In this document: positions 1 to 11,611 of the stretch, piece by piece | How the letters are laid out: every line of letters begins with the position of its first letter | Position numbering within the stretch: the first letter of the stretch is position 1 | Assembly (NCBI GenBank): GCA_037447655.1 | Contig: JBBHKE010000729.1 | Span: 186,001-250,000 of the forward strand | Reading direction: 5' to 3' | Origin: Zygnema cylindricum | Taxonomy: Eukaryota; Streptophyta; Zygnematophyceae; Zygnematales; Zygnemataceae | Length of the DNA: 64,000 nucleotides | Program-made: the position numbers and the translations under genes | The notes under the pieces: generated by a model | Told to the model about the DNA's origin: nothing | The model's input: only the letters and a program-made list of their open reading frames with translations | The model's database searches: none

Positions 1-277
1 GCGCCTTTATCGTAAGTTGTGTTATGGGCTTTTCATGTGATCTTCTTAGATCGCTACTTTGATCAGCGACCGTCGATCGTCCGAATCTGACGGTGTAAAT
101 AAATATTTTTGGTCCGAATGTTTTAGTTGGTCCAATTTTTGGTCCGAATGTTTTACTTGATCCGAATAGGTCCGAATACAATATGGGTCTTAAGGTCATA
201 TTGTATGCTTTGCATTGTATGCTTTGCATACAATAGGCATATTGTATGGGCCTACTTTCACCTACTTTTGAACTATG
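1..277. mobile_element. Small inverted-repeat element, family A, copy 1 (left end outside window)
   Basis: The right end reads CACCTACTTTTGAACTATG and the body matches the complete 274-bp copy at 48,809-49,082 almost base for base, apart from small insertions (the TTGCATTGTATGC stretch near 210 is duplicated). Intact copies in this window have inverted ends of the form ATAGTTCAAAAGTAGG and 9-bp target duplications, as in Mutator-like non-autonomous elements. No coding capacity is seen. Confidence 0.75.
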
Positions 278-684
278 GTTTAATGTGTAGTACGTGCCTT
301 TAGTAAGCGTACCATACGTTTTCTTCTTGCTACACAACCCGTATAGTTATAGTTTTTTTTAAATCTTGGCAAATACTCTTAGATTATTGTCGTTCGTAGA
401 TATTTCTAGATCTGACGGACTACCTGAAGCATACTCAAACCAGTACATAATTGTATGCGAACAACACATGTTTGTCTTAAAGATCCCTCCGACTCTGAAC
501 GAACAAATCTAACCGCATGACGCTGTGATTTACGTGCTTTGACGTCAAACTGGAGATTGACGCCAAAAACTCTGGATGGACACCACGATATCATACGATT
601 ACTTTACGCATATTTTACACGTTGATTTGCTCGCACTTAGCTGCTGGTTCAGTAATGCTCGCACGAAAACCTTTGCTTTCAAAC
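278..684. other. Unassigned AT-rich sequence
   Basis: Only short chance open frames are present. No similarity to other parts of the window was noticed. Confidence 0.5.
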
Positions 685-739
685 CTACACCGCCAATCGT
701 TATTAGCGTTGGCAACGCTAATAACGATTGGCGGTGTAG
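685..739. repeat. Perfect 55-bp palindrome made of two family B transposon ends
   Basis: Two 26-bp arms (685-710 and 714-739) are perfect reverse complements around a 3-bp GGC loop. Each arm is the terminal sequence (CTACACCGCCAATCG...TTAGCGTT) that also occurs singly and diverged near 5.7, 11.3, 11.5, 14.8, 42.8 and 52.3 kb. It looks like an element reduced to its two ends, or a fold-back joint. Confidence 0.85.
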
Positions 740-1409
740 TGGTTCGGTTTTTAGGAAAACGGAGTCGAGCCGAACCGTTAGCTCTTTTACAGTTTTACTT
801 GACCTGCCAACTCTGTCGGCCGTCTATCATTGACCTTGAAATATTGACCCAGTCAAGTACACGGCTGATATGTCGTACGTGACACTGAATTGTGACGCTT
901 TTTGAGTCACCGTTATAAGTATGGAGGGCAATGCTTGCAACTGTAGTCAAAGTATCGACAACGCGCCACCAAAAGCTCTCAGAGCTGCGTGTGTTTGTAC
1001 ATGTCAAACTTACAGTAGCGGAGTGGATTGTTGACTTTTGTTACAAGTGTAGCTTACCGTACATGCCATTTGGACATTCGGTGCAGAGAACAAAAATACA
1101 CCTCCCTGGAATCTCCTGCGCGTTTCCAGGAATGACCAAAGCACATTAGCGGGCCGTTGAGCCGTACAGTCAAGAAAGGTCGAGACAAAACATAAAAATA
1201 CATATCGCACATTGTCATCATACCAGTACAACTTCGCCACGAAGCATAACTGGCGTATGGAAATGCCGGTTAGCCCCCCAGGCACAAAAGATCAGGATCC
1301 AGATTCGCGTCTCATTTGAGGTCGACAGGTTGTGGTAACGGTATCAATCAATTTCAGGCGGCACGATATCCGTACAACATTCGACGATTGGCAAGTAATC
1401 GATTATGGC
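740..1409. other. Unassigned sequence
   Basis: No gene, RNA or recognisable repeat was found here. Short open frames on both strands lack any familiar motif. Confidence 0.5.
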
Positions 1410-1690
1410 CAGAGGTCGCAATCGGGTACCCGAATCGTTACCCGATTCGTACCCGACGGCCGCGTGGAATTCGGAACGGATTCGGATGCCAAATTTTGGG
1501 GGCTAGCCGGATGCGGCCCAGTGATTCAGAAAAAAATAAAACAAATTCGGGTACGGCCGGGCAAGCAAAAAACGAAAAAAATTGAAGGTTTCGTATGTAC
1601 GTTCCACTACAGTACAGTACTGTAGTATCCATACTACACAGCATTATTTTACTTTGTACTCTTGGTATGGTGGAAGGTATAAGTGAGATG
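1410..1690. repeat. Dispersed repeat D, copy 1
   Basis: The stretch around GATGCCAAATTTTGGGGGC, the A-rich run after GATTCAGAAAA, and the segment with TACTTTGTACTCTTGGTATGG match the segment at 15,590-15,835 in the same order and orientation. Internal CGGGTAC motifs resemble a tandem dinucleotide-shifted array. Its class is unknown. Confidence 0.6.
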
Positions 1691-2200
1691 TACCACAAAT
1701 TTTGTACTTCTTTGGGTACGGACGGGTACGAGTAGTCAAGAGAAATCGAGTTTCGGTTAACTCTTTTTTTTCGTAAACGCGTATCGGGTATGGGATAACA
1801 ATTTAGGAGTGTGCAATAACCCGGCTTGATTTCGGGTGTTCAGATTTTGAAAAAAAAAAATGTCAAATTCAGGTATTTGAAATTTTGACTTTTGCGACCT
1901 CTAATTATGGCCCGTTTTTGTATCGCGCGTTTTCAGTTTTCGGTTTCGATATTAAAATAATTATAGCGCCTGGAATGCAAAAAATGTTTTTTTTTTCTAA
2001 GCGCGTCCTACTAGCTCGACACGTTTAGTTGCATTCTTTTTTTCCAAGGCAGTTCCAAGATTTTTTACTATTTTTTGTCTTTCTTAGGGGGTTTTTGTTG
2101 GATTGGCACGTGAAGCCGGTCCAATACGGGGTAGAATATGGAAATATCCATACTCGAGCCGCCCGTAATAAATGGGTACGGACCCGCCAGACTCAACATC
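1691..2200. other. Unassigned sequence before the tRNA-like gene
   Basis: T-rich, with CGGGTAC/GGGTACGGAC motifs continuing from repeat D. No gene was found. Confidence 0.45.
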
Positions 2201-2272
2201 GAGCTGGTGGCACAGTGGTAGTGCGTTCGCAGCTGAAGTGAAAGGTCCCAGGTTCGAACCCTGGCCGGCTCA
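2201..2272 (+). tRNA. tRNA-like gene with a complete cloverleaf but no U33
   Basis: The 72 bases fold fully. The acceptor stem GAGCTGG/CCGGCTC has seven pairs with one G-U. The D stem is GCAC/GTGC. The anticodon stem TTCGC/GTGAA has five pairs with one wobble, and the T stem is CCAGG/CCTGG with loop TTCGAAC. The discriminator is A. B box GGTTCGAACCC is perfect, and four T residues follow at 2274-2277. The anticodon loop AGCTGAA has G instead of the near-universal U33, so the nominal anticodon CTG (Gln) is unsafe. It may be a decayed or unusual tRNA, or the tRNA head of a SINE. Confidence 0.6.
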
Positions 2273-2273
2273 A

Positions 2274-2277
2274 TTTT
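2274..2277 (+). terminator. Pol III-type T run after the tRNA-like gene
   Basis: Four T residues lie two bases beyond the acceptor stem, as expected for RNA polymerase III termination. Confidence 0.5.
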
Positions 2278-2453
2278 CCCAAGTGTGGGACATGCCGAAT
2301 CCCGGATTTGTAGGAAATCTAACAGTTTTAGAGTTTCCAAGGTTTATTAGATATTGGGGATTATAAGTTTTTTTTTGGTTTCTTATGGCTTTTGAAAAAA
2401 TTTAGCTCTGAGGCTCAACTTTTGGGTGTTTACGCTTTATTGTGGAAGGGATT

Positions 2454-5400
2454 TCTCCCTCCTCTTGGTGCGAGTTCTCCTCCACGTGCGTGTCCGATTC
2501 TTGGTGCGAGTCCTCCTCGTGGTACAAGTCCTCCTCCATGTGCGAGTCCACTTCCTCGTGCGAGTCCTCCTCTTTGTGTGAATCCTCCTCTTGGTGTGAG
2601 TCCTCCTCTTGGTGGAAACCCTCGTCCTAGTGCGAGTCCTCCTCGTGTTGGGAGTCCTCTTCAAGGTGCGAGTTAGTTTCTTGGTGCGAGTCCTCCTCTT
2701 AGTACGAGTCCTCCTCTTGGTGTGAGTCCTCCTCTTGGGGCGAGTCCTCATAGTGCAAGTCCACTTTTTTCTCCCGGTCCTCCTTTTCGTGCGAATCCTT
2801 CTCGTTGTACGAGTCCGCTTCACGGTGCGAGTCCTCCTCCTAGTGTGAGTCCCCCCACCTAGTGCGAGTCCTCCTATTCATGCAAGTCCTCCTCTCGGTG
2901 CAAGTCCTCCCCTTGCTGCGAGTTCTCCTCCTGGTGGAATTCCTCCTTTTGGTGCGAGTCCCTTTCTTGGAGCAAGTCCTCCTCTTTATCCAAATCCTCC
3001 TCATAGTGGGATTCCTCCTCCATCAGCAATTTCGCTTCTTGGTGTGAGTCCGTCGCTTTGTTCGAGCCCCCCTTCTATTGCAAGTCTTCCTCTTGGTGCG
3101 AGTCTTGATGTTGACGTGAGTCCTCCTCTTGATGTGAGTCCTCGTCTTGGTGCAATCCCTCTTGTTTGTGCGAGTCCTCCTCTAAGTGGGAGTCCCATGG
3201 GTGAAAATCCTCTACTTAGTGCTAGTCCTCCTCTTAGAAAGAGTCCTCAACGTGGTGCGAGTTCGCTCTCTAGTGAGAGTCCTCCTCGTAGTGTAATTCC
3301 TCCCTTTAGTGTGAGCCTTCCTCTTGTTTGGAGTCCTACTCTACGTGCGAGTCCTCCTCTTGGGGCAATTCCTCTTCGTGGTGCGAGTCGACTTCTTGGT
3401 GCAATTCCTCATTTTGGTGTGAATCCTTATCGTGGTACAAGTCCGCTTCTTGGTGCATGTCCTCCTCCTGATGGGAGTCCTCCCCATGTTGGAAGTCCTC
3501 TTCTTGATGCGAGTCATCCTCTTGCTCCTAGTTCTCCTCCTGGAGCAAGTCCTTCTTCTGGCGCAAGTCCGCTCCTTGGTGCGAGTCCTCTTTTTGGTGC
3601 GAGTCCTCCCTCGGTGTTTCTCCTTCTCCAAGTGCAAGTTTGCGTTTTTGTGTAAGTCCTCCACTTGGTGCGAGGCCTCCTTGTAGTGCAAGTCCCTCCT
3701 CTTAGTGCAAGTCTTATCTCTTGTGCGAGTCTTGGTGTTGGTGTGAGTTGTCCTCTTGATGTGAGTCTTCCTCCTTGTGGCATTTTCCCTTTTTGTGCGA
3801 GTCCGCTTCATGGTTCAAGTCCTCCTCTTAGTGTGCGTCCTCCTCTTGGTTCGAGACCTCGTTCTGGTGCTAATCTGCTTCTTGGTGGGAGTTCTCCACT
3901 TGGTTCGTGTCCTTCTCTTAGTATGAGTCCTCCTGGTGATAATTTGCTTCTTGTTGTGATTCCTACTCTTAGTGCGAGTTTTCCTCTTGGTGAAAGTCCA
4001 CTTCGTGGGACGAGTCCTCTTTTTGGTGCTAGTCCTCCACCTCATGCGAGTCCTCTTCTTGTTGTAAGTCGTCCTCTTACTGCGACTCCGCTTTTTGGTG
4101 CGAGTCCTCCTTTTGGTGCGAGTCCTCCACTTCGTGCAAGTCCTCCTCACGGTGGGTGTCCACCTTCTAGTGCGAGTCCTCCTCATGTTCGAGTCCGCTT
4201 CTTGGTGCGAGTCCTCTTGGTGCGAACCCTTTTCGTGGTGCACGTCTTGGTGTTGGTGTGGGTCCTCTGTGCGTGTCCTCTTTTTAGTCCAAGTCATTTT
4301 TTTGGTGGGAGACCTCCTGGTGCGAGTCCTCCTGACGGAGCTATTCTTACTCTTGGTGTGAGTCTTCATCTTGGTGCAATTCCTCCTTCTGGTTCGAGTC
4401 CTCCTGTTAGTGCGAGTTATCTTCACGATGAGAGTCTGGATTTTGGTGAGAGTCGTCCTCGTGCGAGTCCTCCTTTTGGTAGGTGTTCAGCGCTAGGGCG
4501 AGTCCTCCTCTTGGTGGGTGTCCTTGTTTTTGGTGGTATTCCGCTACTTGGTTCGAGTCGGCATATGGTGCAAGTTCTCCTGGTGCGAGTCCATGTGGTG
4601 AGAGTGCGCTTCATGGTGTAAGTCTGCTTCTTGGTGCGAGTCCTCCTATTGGTGCGAGTCTTCCTCCTAGTGCGAGTCCTCGTCTTGTGCGATTCCTCCT
4701 CTTTGTGCAAGTCCTATTTCTGGTGCGAGTCTTGTTGTTTACGTCAGTTCTCCTCCTCGTGCGAGATTCGACTTCTTGCTGCGAGTCGTCCTCCTGGTTA
4801 AGTCCTCCTCTTCGTGCGAGTCCACCTTTTGGTGAAAGTTGTCTTTTTATTATATTGTGCGAATCCGCTCATGGTGTGAGTTTGCTTCCTGGTGCGAGTC
4901 CTCCTCTTAGTGCGAGTCACCCTCTTGCTAAGAGTCTGCTTCATGACGCGAGTCTACTTCCTAGTGCGAGTCCTCCTCCTAATGCGAGTCCTTGTCTTAG
5001 TGCAATTCCTTCTGTTTCTGCGTAGATGCTTCATGGTGCGAATCCTCCACCTAGTGGGAGTCCTCCTCATAATGCAATTCCCCTTTTTAGTGTGAGTCTT
5101 TCTCTTGGTGAAAGTCCTCCTCTTGGCGTGAGTCCACCTCTTTGTGTGAGTCCTCCTCTTGGGGCGAGTGCTCTTGTGCGAGTCCTCCTAGTGTGAGTCT
5201 GCTTCTTGGTGCGATTCCTCTTCCTTGTGCGAGTCCTCCTCCTAATGCGAGTCCCCTTTTTAGTGTTAGTCTCTCTCTTGGTGCGAGTCCTCGTGGTAAA
5301 AGTCCTCCTCTTTGCGTGAGTTCACGTTCTTGTGCTAGTCCTCCTCCTGGTGCGAGTGCTCCTGTGCGAGTCGTAGCGCGAGTTTGCTTCTTCGTGCGAC

Positions 5401-5590
5401 TCCTTCTCGTGGTCTGAGCCATTTTTTGGTGAGAGTCCTCCAATAGGTGTGAGTCCTCTTCGTGCTACAAGTCCTCCTCCTAATGCGAGTCCCCTCCCTA
5501 GTGTGATTCTTTCTCTTTGTGCGAGTCCTTCCCTTGATGGGTCCTCCTCTTTGTGCAAGTCCCCCTGGTGCGAGGAGTCCTCTTTGTTGC
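2454..5590. repeat. 3.1-kb minisatellite of diverged 18-bp units
   Basis: The unit is GGTGCGAGTCCTCCTCTT, repeated about 170 times with many point variants and occasional unit-length slips. Because 18 is a multiple of three and the unit contains few stops, long frames stay open on both strands (reading GASPPL-like or KRRTRT-like repeats). These are consequences of the repeat, not evidence of a protein. It begins about 180 bp after the tRNA-like gene and ends at the CTGTCCTCTC sequence near 5,590. Confidence 0.9.
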
Positions 5591-5635
5591 TGTCCTCTCT
5601 ATTTTACTCTTTAAACCGAGTTAGCAACGATATCT

Positions 5636-5747
5636 GAGGACGTGCACCACAATCTGCCATGTCTCCTTGCACTAAATTAGTATTATTAATTCTAATTTTG
5701 CTTTAACACTAATAAATCTTTAACGCCAATAATGGTGAGCGGTGTAG
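5636..5747. mobile_element. Family B element, terminal fragment
   Basis: The sequence from GAGGACGTGCACCACAATC to GCGGTGTAG matches the reverse complement of the left half of the family B element at 11,319-11,559, including the phrase CTGCCAYGTCTCC and the terminal GGTGTAG. The other half is missing. Confidence 0.65.
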
Positions 5748-6905
5748 TTGTTGTACATTTTGAAGGGACAATTTTCAAATTATTCCAAGTTCTAAAGCTC
5801 TCTCTCATACAACCATCTACTGAGTGAGCTAAATTTTACAAAATAACATACTCGTAACTTCACATGGAAATAAATTCACATGTCAAGAGCAAGAAGACGG
5901 TGGCCATCATGTTTGCCTACCCTCTTATGGACAATAGTATATCCATCTTAACAAATGGTGGGTTCAAGTTACGACATAGGATATAGCCAAATCACTTGAA
6001 AGAAGGAATTAACTTGTCCAGTCAACAAACAAAGACACGAGGTGTTGTTGAAACATTGACGGTTAAATGTAGCAATTTGTGTGCAATCTCAGAAAATGAT
6101 TCCAAAAACATGCATTCCAATGATATGAACATACATTTGGCGAGAGACTGTCATCACTCTTGAAATAGAAGCATTCATTTTGGCTTTTCTTCCCTTTTGT
6201 TTCGACGAACTCAGATGGATTACCTTAGCTTGTTTTCAATAAAGCTTGTCATTTATTTCTTCAAAAATACCATACATATTTGTACGTATGTTGGGCATGG
6301 GTTGCAAAGTTTTTCCAAACCTAGATTAGAAGAAGATTTTATTGCATTACTCGAGGTGGGTGAACCCTCTGGTTAGAAAGCATGATTGAGAGGAAAAACA
6401 CTTGACGACCATAAGGGCCTAGAGATGAACAATTCTACAAACTATAAAAACAATGTAGGAACTGACACTAAAACTAAAACTAATAGGAAAATCTGAAGGA
6501 TAAACCACCCTGATGCAACTTACTAGAAGCCCACTTTCAGCATCTCTAATCTCAGCTGAAACCTTTGAAAACTGCCTCCGTTCAACTTCTATTTTGCTAA
6601 AGAGAAAACAACCGCTGCCAATTCTGGCTTGTTAACACCCACACTAGTAACCCCAAACATTCAACCAACCACCCCCATTGGAGGTAGAAAAAAATATGCA
6701 TAAAAGTGTTCACCAATGCAGAGACCATGCCTAGAGTATCACCAGCATACAGAAAAAAATCCTTATTAACTTTATTGACTTGGCCCCAATCCTCTACCAG
6801 GAGAGCCACCAAAAATATCAATTTCCATTGAACAAAAGGCGCTATCATTGCCCTCGTGCGCTACTAATAACATTTTGTTGGCATAAAATCCTCTGGAGAA
6901 GGTCC
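5748..6905. other. Sequence downstream of the BAP31-like gene
   Basis: The proximal part (roughly 6,500-6,905) probably holds the 3' untranslated region of the minus-strand BAP31-like gene. A minus-strand frame at 6,597-6,848 is hydrophobic but has no recognised family. No other repeat or gene was identified. Confidence 0.45.
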
Positions 6906-9900
6906 TCAGGCATCCTTGAGCTCCTTAATTTGGGACTCCATACGAAGGATGGCGAGGTGGACTTTGATAAACCGATAGAGAAGCCTGTACAAAATCCCCT
7001 TTCCCCCCACCATTTCATTTCATAAACAATAAACATGATATTTGTGAGGGGAATGTACTTCCTACCAATCAAACCAGAGAGCACGATGCACACACCCCAC
7101 CTTCCAAACAGCGTAAGTCCCACCCCCTCGGACTGGTAACAATAGAGGTCTAGCCGGCTTTAATGAGTTTGATAATAATTGTGGGTAAAAGTACGAAAAA
7201 TAAATTTTCGTCACACATTAGTTCAATTGACTGAAAATATTACATTCGTTTTAAAGAAGGTCAAAAGTACATGAATTTGCTTCGGGGTTTACACGGTTCA
7301 TTTTTTTTGGAAAACATTGTTGACAGGAGTTCAAATCCTCGAAATGTCGGTGATTAAAAGTTCAATTTCCGACAAATCGAAATTAATTATTGAACAGAAT
7401 CTCGAGTCCAAGGGGGTGGATCTTACGATAGTACAAATCCCTTCCAAATAGTACAAGAGACTTGCTAGGTGGGGTCCCCAAATAACTTTGTGGACACCCC
7501 TAAAAAAGATTTGTACAAAATTATACACTTCCAGGACATCCTCGAAGTGCACAATTTTCAAGCATATTTTGTTTCGGCACGTCCACGTGGCAATTAGGGG
7601 GATGTCCACCTAGCAAGTCTTGTAGTACAATCCCTTCCAAAAAGTACAATCCAAATTGTACAAAAACATCACAACCAGGCCAAGACACAACAGGGAAAGA
7701 CTGGATCGAAACAAGTCTTACCAGTACGAGAAAAGAGCGGCAAAAGCAAGTAGGAAATTTCTTTGATTCTTCACAACCTGCAAATTCCACAAGAAAGGAA
7801 ACGTTTAGCCTATCACAACTTCCTATCACTGCTGTCATATTGGAAATATATAACTTTACAGGAACAGCCAAAAAAGAAAGGGTTAACCTTGAGGTAGATA
7901 CATTGAAAAGGTAAAATGCGTATGAAAAGATCAACATTGGGTCCAAAATGCATTAGCTTACCAAGCTTGCTTTTAATATGGTTCCCACAAAATAACACCA
8001 GTGGAATGTACGGCTTTCATGCAGAAATCATTCCGCATACAGATTTCAATTTGACAACATCACTTCATCAACCAATTACATATAATATTAGAATTCTTAC
8101 AGTCTTCTTTAACACGCTGTAACACACCAGTAACATATGCCTCGAAATGCTATAAGTTACTTCTTATAATATCATTCAAAAGGGGGAGCTAAACATCACA
8201 TGTTTCGCAGATTCGAAGACAATAAATGCTGGTGAACAACTCACCCACACATAATGTTGATGCCTACATATGATGTTGATGTTAATGGCTCTTTTGTCGA
8301 CATCTTATACCCCCCTACTTACGTGAGTTCATTAACTGTTACAGATTGGAGTTGTTCATGTATTTTACCAAATTTCAGCACATTGAAGAGATGCAAGACG
8401 TAATCCACATTTACTGATTGTAAACGATTGGCGAAGTGGTTACCTGTAGAAATCGGAATTGAACCTCCTAAGCACAGTTGTGGACCTCTTCTCTTTTACA
8501 GGTTTTCCAGTTAGTTGACTCAATTTCAAACAACGTTTTTTTTCAACTGACTACAAAAATATGCTGGAAATGTGACTTCAGTCTCTTCCACTTTCTGAAT
8601 GATAATTTTATGGGGAAGTCCACAACAATGGTTGCTGTAAATGGTTCCATTTACTTCAAGTGTATCATTTTTAACGGTTGTGATGAAGAGAGCCCATTAC
8701 ATAGTGATAGAGCAAGTATTTTAGGGAGACCCTTCCTTCTCATGAGGTCCATATGGTTTTCCATCCACTTGAAATTGTCTAAACTAGTTACAATAAATAA
8801 TGCCACTTTTATTCCATTACTTTTGTTCGTTAACTTCAATTAACGAACAAAACCGTCAAATCTGGCTTGAGCAACTCCTTGCACAGAATACCGAACTTGA
8901 TAACATTTCCGGCATGTGGCAACAAACAGGCTCACTATTCCAATAAACTCCAAATTGATCATACAAACACATGAAAGTACAACTTTAACTCTCTGGAGCC
9001 TTTAACTAGTGAGATGAACTTTTTATCTATAGCCAGGTTCCACACGTCCCTGGATATGTCTGCTAAAACTCCAAATGCTAGAGTCCACACACCGTTTAGC
9101 TTTGTCTGTCCAGCTCCCGCTGAGTTTTCCAAATGGCATATGGGCACAAATGAGCAAGGGATACCCAAGCCATGCTCGACAGAAGCCAGTTACTTCCAGA
9201 AATTATATAACATTATCTAACCAAATCAAACCAACAAATCAACTGAAATTATGCTTCACACCTCAAGCAGTCACACGGAGGGGCTCAACATACCACATAT
9301 ACATATGACTTGCCAAGTGTGCAGGTAAATATTTAATAGAAATACACACTAAAACCTTTCTCTGATAACTGAAATCGGCTAAAATACGGGATACCAATAG
9401 ACAGCATATAAACTGTCATTGGAAATACTGGCCATGTACAGCGAGTGGCTCGCTATAGTGTTGATATGCACTTAAAAACTTTGTTAAACGATAGTAAGTA
9501 GTACAATCACATTGTTGCCCATTCCATTTGCACAAACGTAATGCCACGTCCATCCCTGTACCGTACCTTTGGAGAACAGAAGAAAACATCCTATATTGGT
9601 GAAACTACATATCCTCCTAATAACGATCTGTTATTTTATCACGATACAATACTCAGTGGCATTTATAGAATAAGATTTTTTCATCCATTTTTTATCAGTT
9701 GATAAACACAGATACTGTCATTGACACATCCATTCTAACTGACAAGCATGATGCATCACTAAGATCAAATACTTGATAACTGTGCTTCAAGTGGCAAACC
9801 AACCACTCAGGATTCATAGGTCCGATTGACTGCATTATTTAAGGATTCTGTTTGATTTGATAAAATATGAACATCATCAGAGTTGAAATATTTGCTTTCT

Positions 9901-10656
9901 GCTCCAATAAAAAATAGCATATGAACCTGCGCTACGTTAAGAGGATGATTCTCCAATGGACAACCAATCACTCACACAAACTCAAAAAGGAAATAACCTT
10001 TTTACTGCAAAACAAAGAGTGCCCAGGATGACCAGTGATCAGAAACACACCGATTTCGCGTGCCGGTCATGCTCGGCAGGGGAGCACACACCAGCTCCGC
10101 AATTTGGCTGATGTTCATATTTCCAATATACATCTGCAGAAACACACTATATGTCCAGGGTAAACAAGCAAAATCACAAGCAGTTTCAGAGAAGGCCGAA
10201 CATTTTGATCACATTGCCTTGACGATTCAAGGAAGAGAAAATGTTGTAGATAAACAAGCAGAAGACAACATCAGACAATGACCAAGACAATAGACATAGC
10301 AGTGTAAAAAGCAATATGCCGAACCAAACGTATCACAATTGTGCAGATTCGCGATAGTCACAGTTCATGGCATTCTATTTCCATCAGAATAATCTCGATA
10401 AATGTCAACTTAAAAATTGGGTGGAGTAATGAGCGCTTCTGCCATCACCACTGGAAAAACCATGTCGGAAAAGGGAAGACCTACCAAGAAGTTGAAATAC
10501 AGAGAAAGGAACTATTGCTAACAAAGGTTGCATCGCTCTAGATAAGAGAGGAACGACTCGTGCACGAATGGAACGATGGCTTGGAATTGATAGAAATAGC
10601 AACAGAGTGGCCTCTGCTGCTGTCAGAACTCCGCATACGACCCATTGTAAACTCAT
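6906..10656 (-). CDS. BAP31-like endoplasmic reticulum membrane protein, six exons, compact form
   Basis: Assembled by eye. Coding exons on the minus strand are 10656-10485, 10133-10092, 9062-9046 (17-nt microexon, tentative), 8467-8444, 7777-7722 and 6984-6906. All introns begin GT and end AG, phases agree, and the total is 390 nt (129 residues plus TGA). The protein starts MSLQW, as animal BAP31 and BAP29 do. Three hydrophobic segments follow at roughly residues 3-23, 44-61 and 94-110, with LLDVYWKYEHQPNC after the second and VVKNQRNFLLAF opening the third, matching the family pattern (KAQRN/RAQRN). It ends soon after RMESQIKELKDA, the start of the usual coiled coil. BAP31 proteins (about 240 residues in animals) are ER export and quality-control factors. 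This form lacks the long cytosolic coiled coil and any KKxx tail. No expression evidence is available, so a longer isoform through unseen 3' exons cannot be excluded. Confidence 0.75.
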
Positions 10657-11318
10657 TTTAAAGACAGGCAATGTTGTCCAGCCAATGGTCAGCCCTGTCC
10701 AACACAACAATTTACAAAAAGTCCAAAAAAATACAAATAGGCTAGTACATATAAATTGCAAGAGTGGGAAGATAAAGCGCAAGTCCTATCACGAAATTTT
10801 GTCCAAATTCAGGATCTAAGAAGCCTATATGATGTAAAGGGCACCAGGAGAATGTGATACAGAGAATGCTTATCCAACGTGATTAACAAAAACACGAATG
10901 TAGGAGAATGGAAATTGAATTAATACAAATGCAGAAAACAAAGGAAAGAACCATTAGAACTACGACAGTCATTCTAAACAACCAGATCAAAGCAATCCCA
11001 TTACTTTATACATACATGACACCAATTCAGTCAGACACACAAGTAAAACAAAAATAACAACAATTCCCTTGAAAAAAAAAACATTGAAATGGGACAAAAA
11101 AAGTAAATCGTTTGCACTTAAATGGAAACATTTATTACAGCAATACAGAAAACAACCATTGTGATTTTGACAGGAAAACTTAAAGACTCCGCATAATGTT
11201 TGAAGTTGCTAACTAAGGCAAACACATGTTTATGCCCGGCGTCTTGGAGCGAGAATTTCTAACACGGGAAAAAGGGAGAGTGGAAGGAGAGCAAAAGGAG
11301 AGAAAATGTGGGCGAAAA
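10657..11318. other. Upstream region of the BAP31-like gene
   Basis: Presumed 5' untranslated region and promoter of the minus-strand gene. I see no convincing TATA box. A pyrimidine-rich stretch ending in AG just before 10,686 (minus strand TTGTGTTGGACAG) could be a splice acceptor, so a 5' untranslated exon may lie further upstream. Confidence 0.4.
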
Positions 11319-11559
11319 CTACACCTTGAATCGTTATTAGCGTATAGAAATTATTAGTGTAAAGAAAAATTTAGCGTCATTCATTCTAGTTTAGTGCCAG
11401 GAGACGTGGCAGATTATGGTCCACGTCCTTAAATAGTGTAATTTATTATATTCGTCCTTAAATAGTGTAATATATTATATTTAAGGTATCAATGTCAAAA
11501 TTTTGGGGTGCGGATATAGCGTACATAAGGCTAATAAGTAACAACGATTCACGGTGTAC
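11319..11559. mobile_element. Family B inverted-repeat element, complete copy
   Basis: The left end CTACACCTTGAATCGTTATT and the right end AACGATTCACGGTGTACT are inverted relative to each other, giving terminal repeats of about 25 bp on a 241-bp element. The internal phrase GTCAAAATTTTGGGGTGC recurs at 14.78 kb and, reversed, at 46.65 kb. No target duplication is clear. It is a non-coding MITE. Confidence 0.7.
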
Positions 11560-11611
11560 TGGTCAGGGGCTGTTAATCAGGAGAGGAATGACACAAAGAC
11601 TATGTGACTTA

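Noticed and set aside
2437-5558. Long open frames reading GASPPL-like or KRRTRT-like repeats, including one of 318 codons
   Set aside because: They result from an 18-bp tandem repeat that has few stops in any frame. There is no non-repetitive protein sequence, and both strands are open.
7521-7946. 141-codon minus-strand frame within the BAP31-like locus
   Set aside because: It overlaps exon 5 in another frame and runs into intron sequence. The spliced model explains the exon better.
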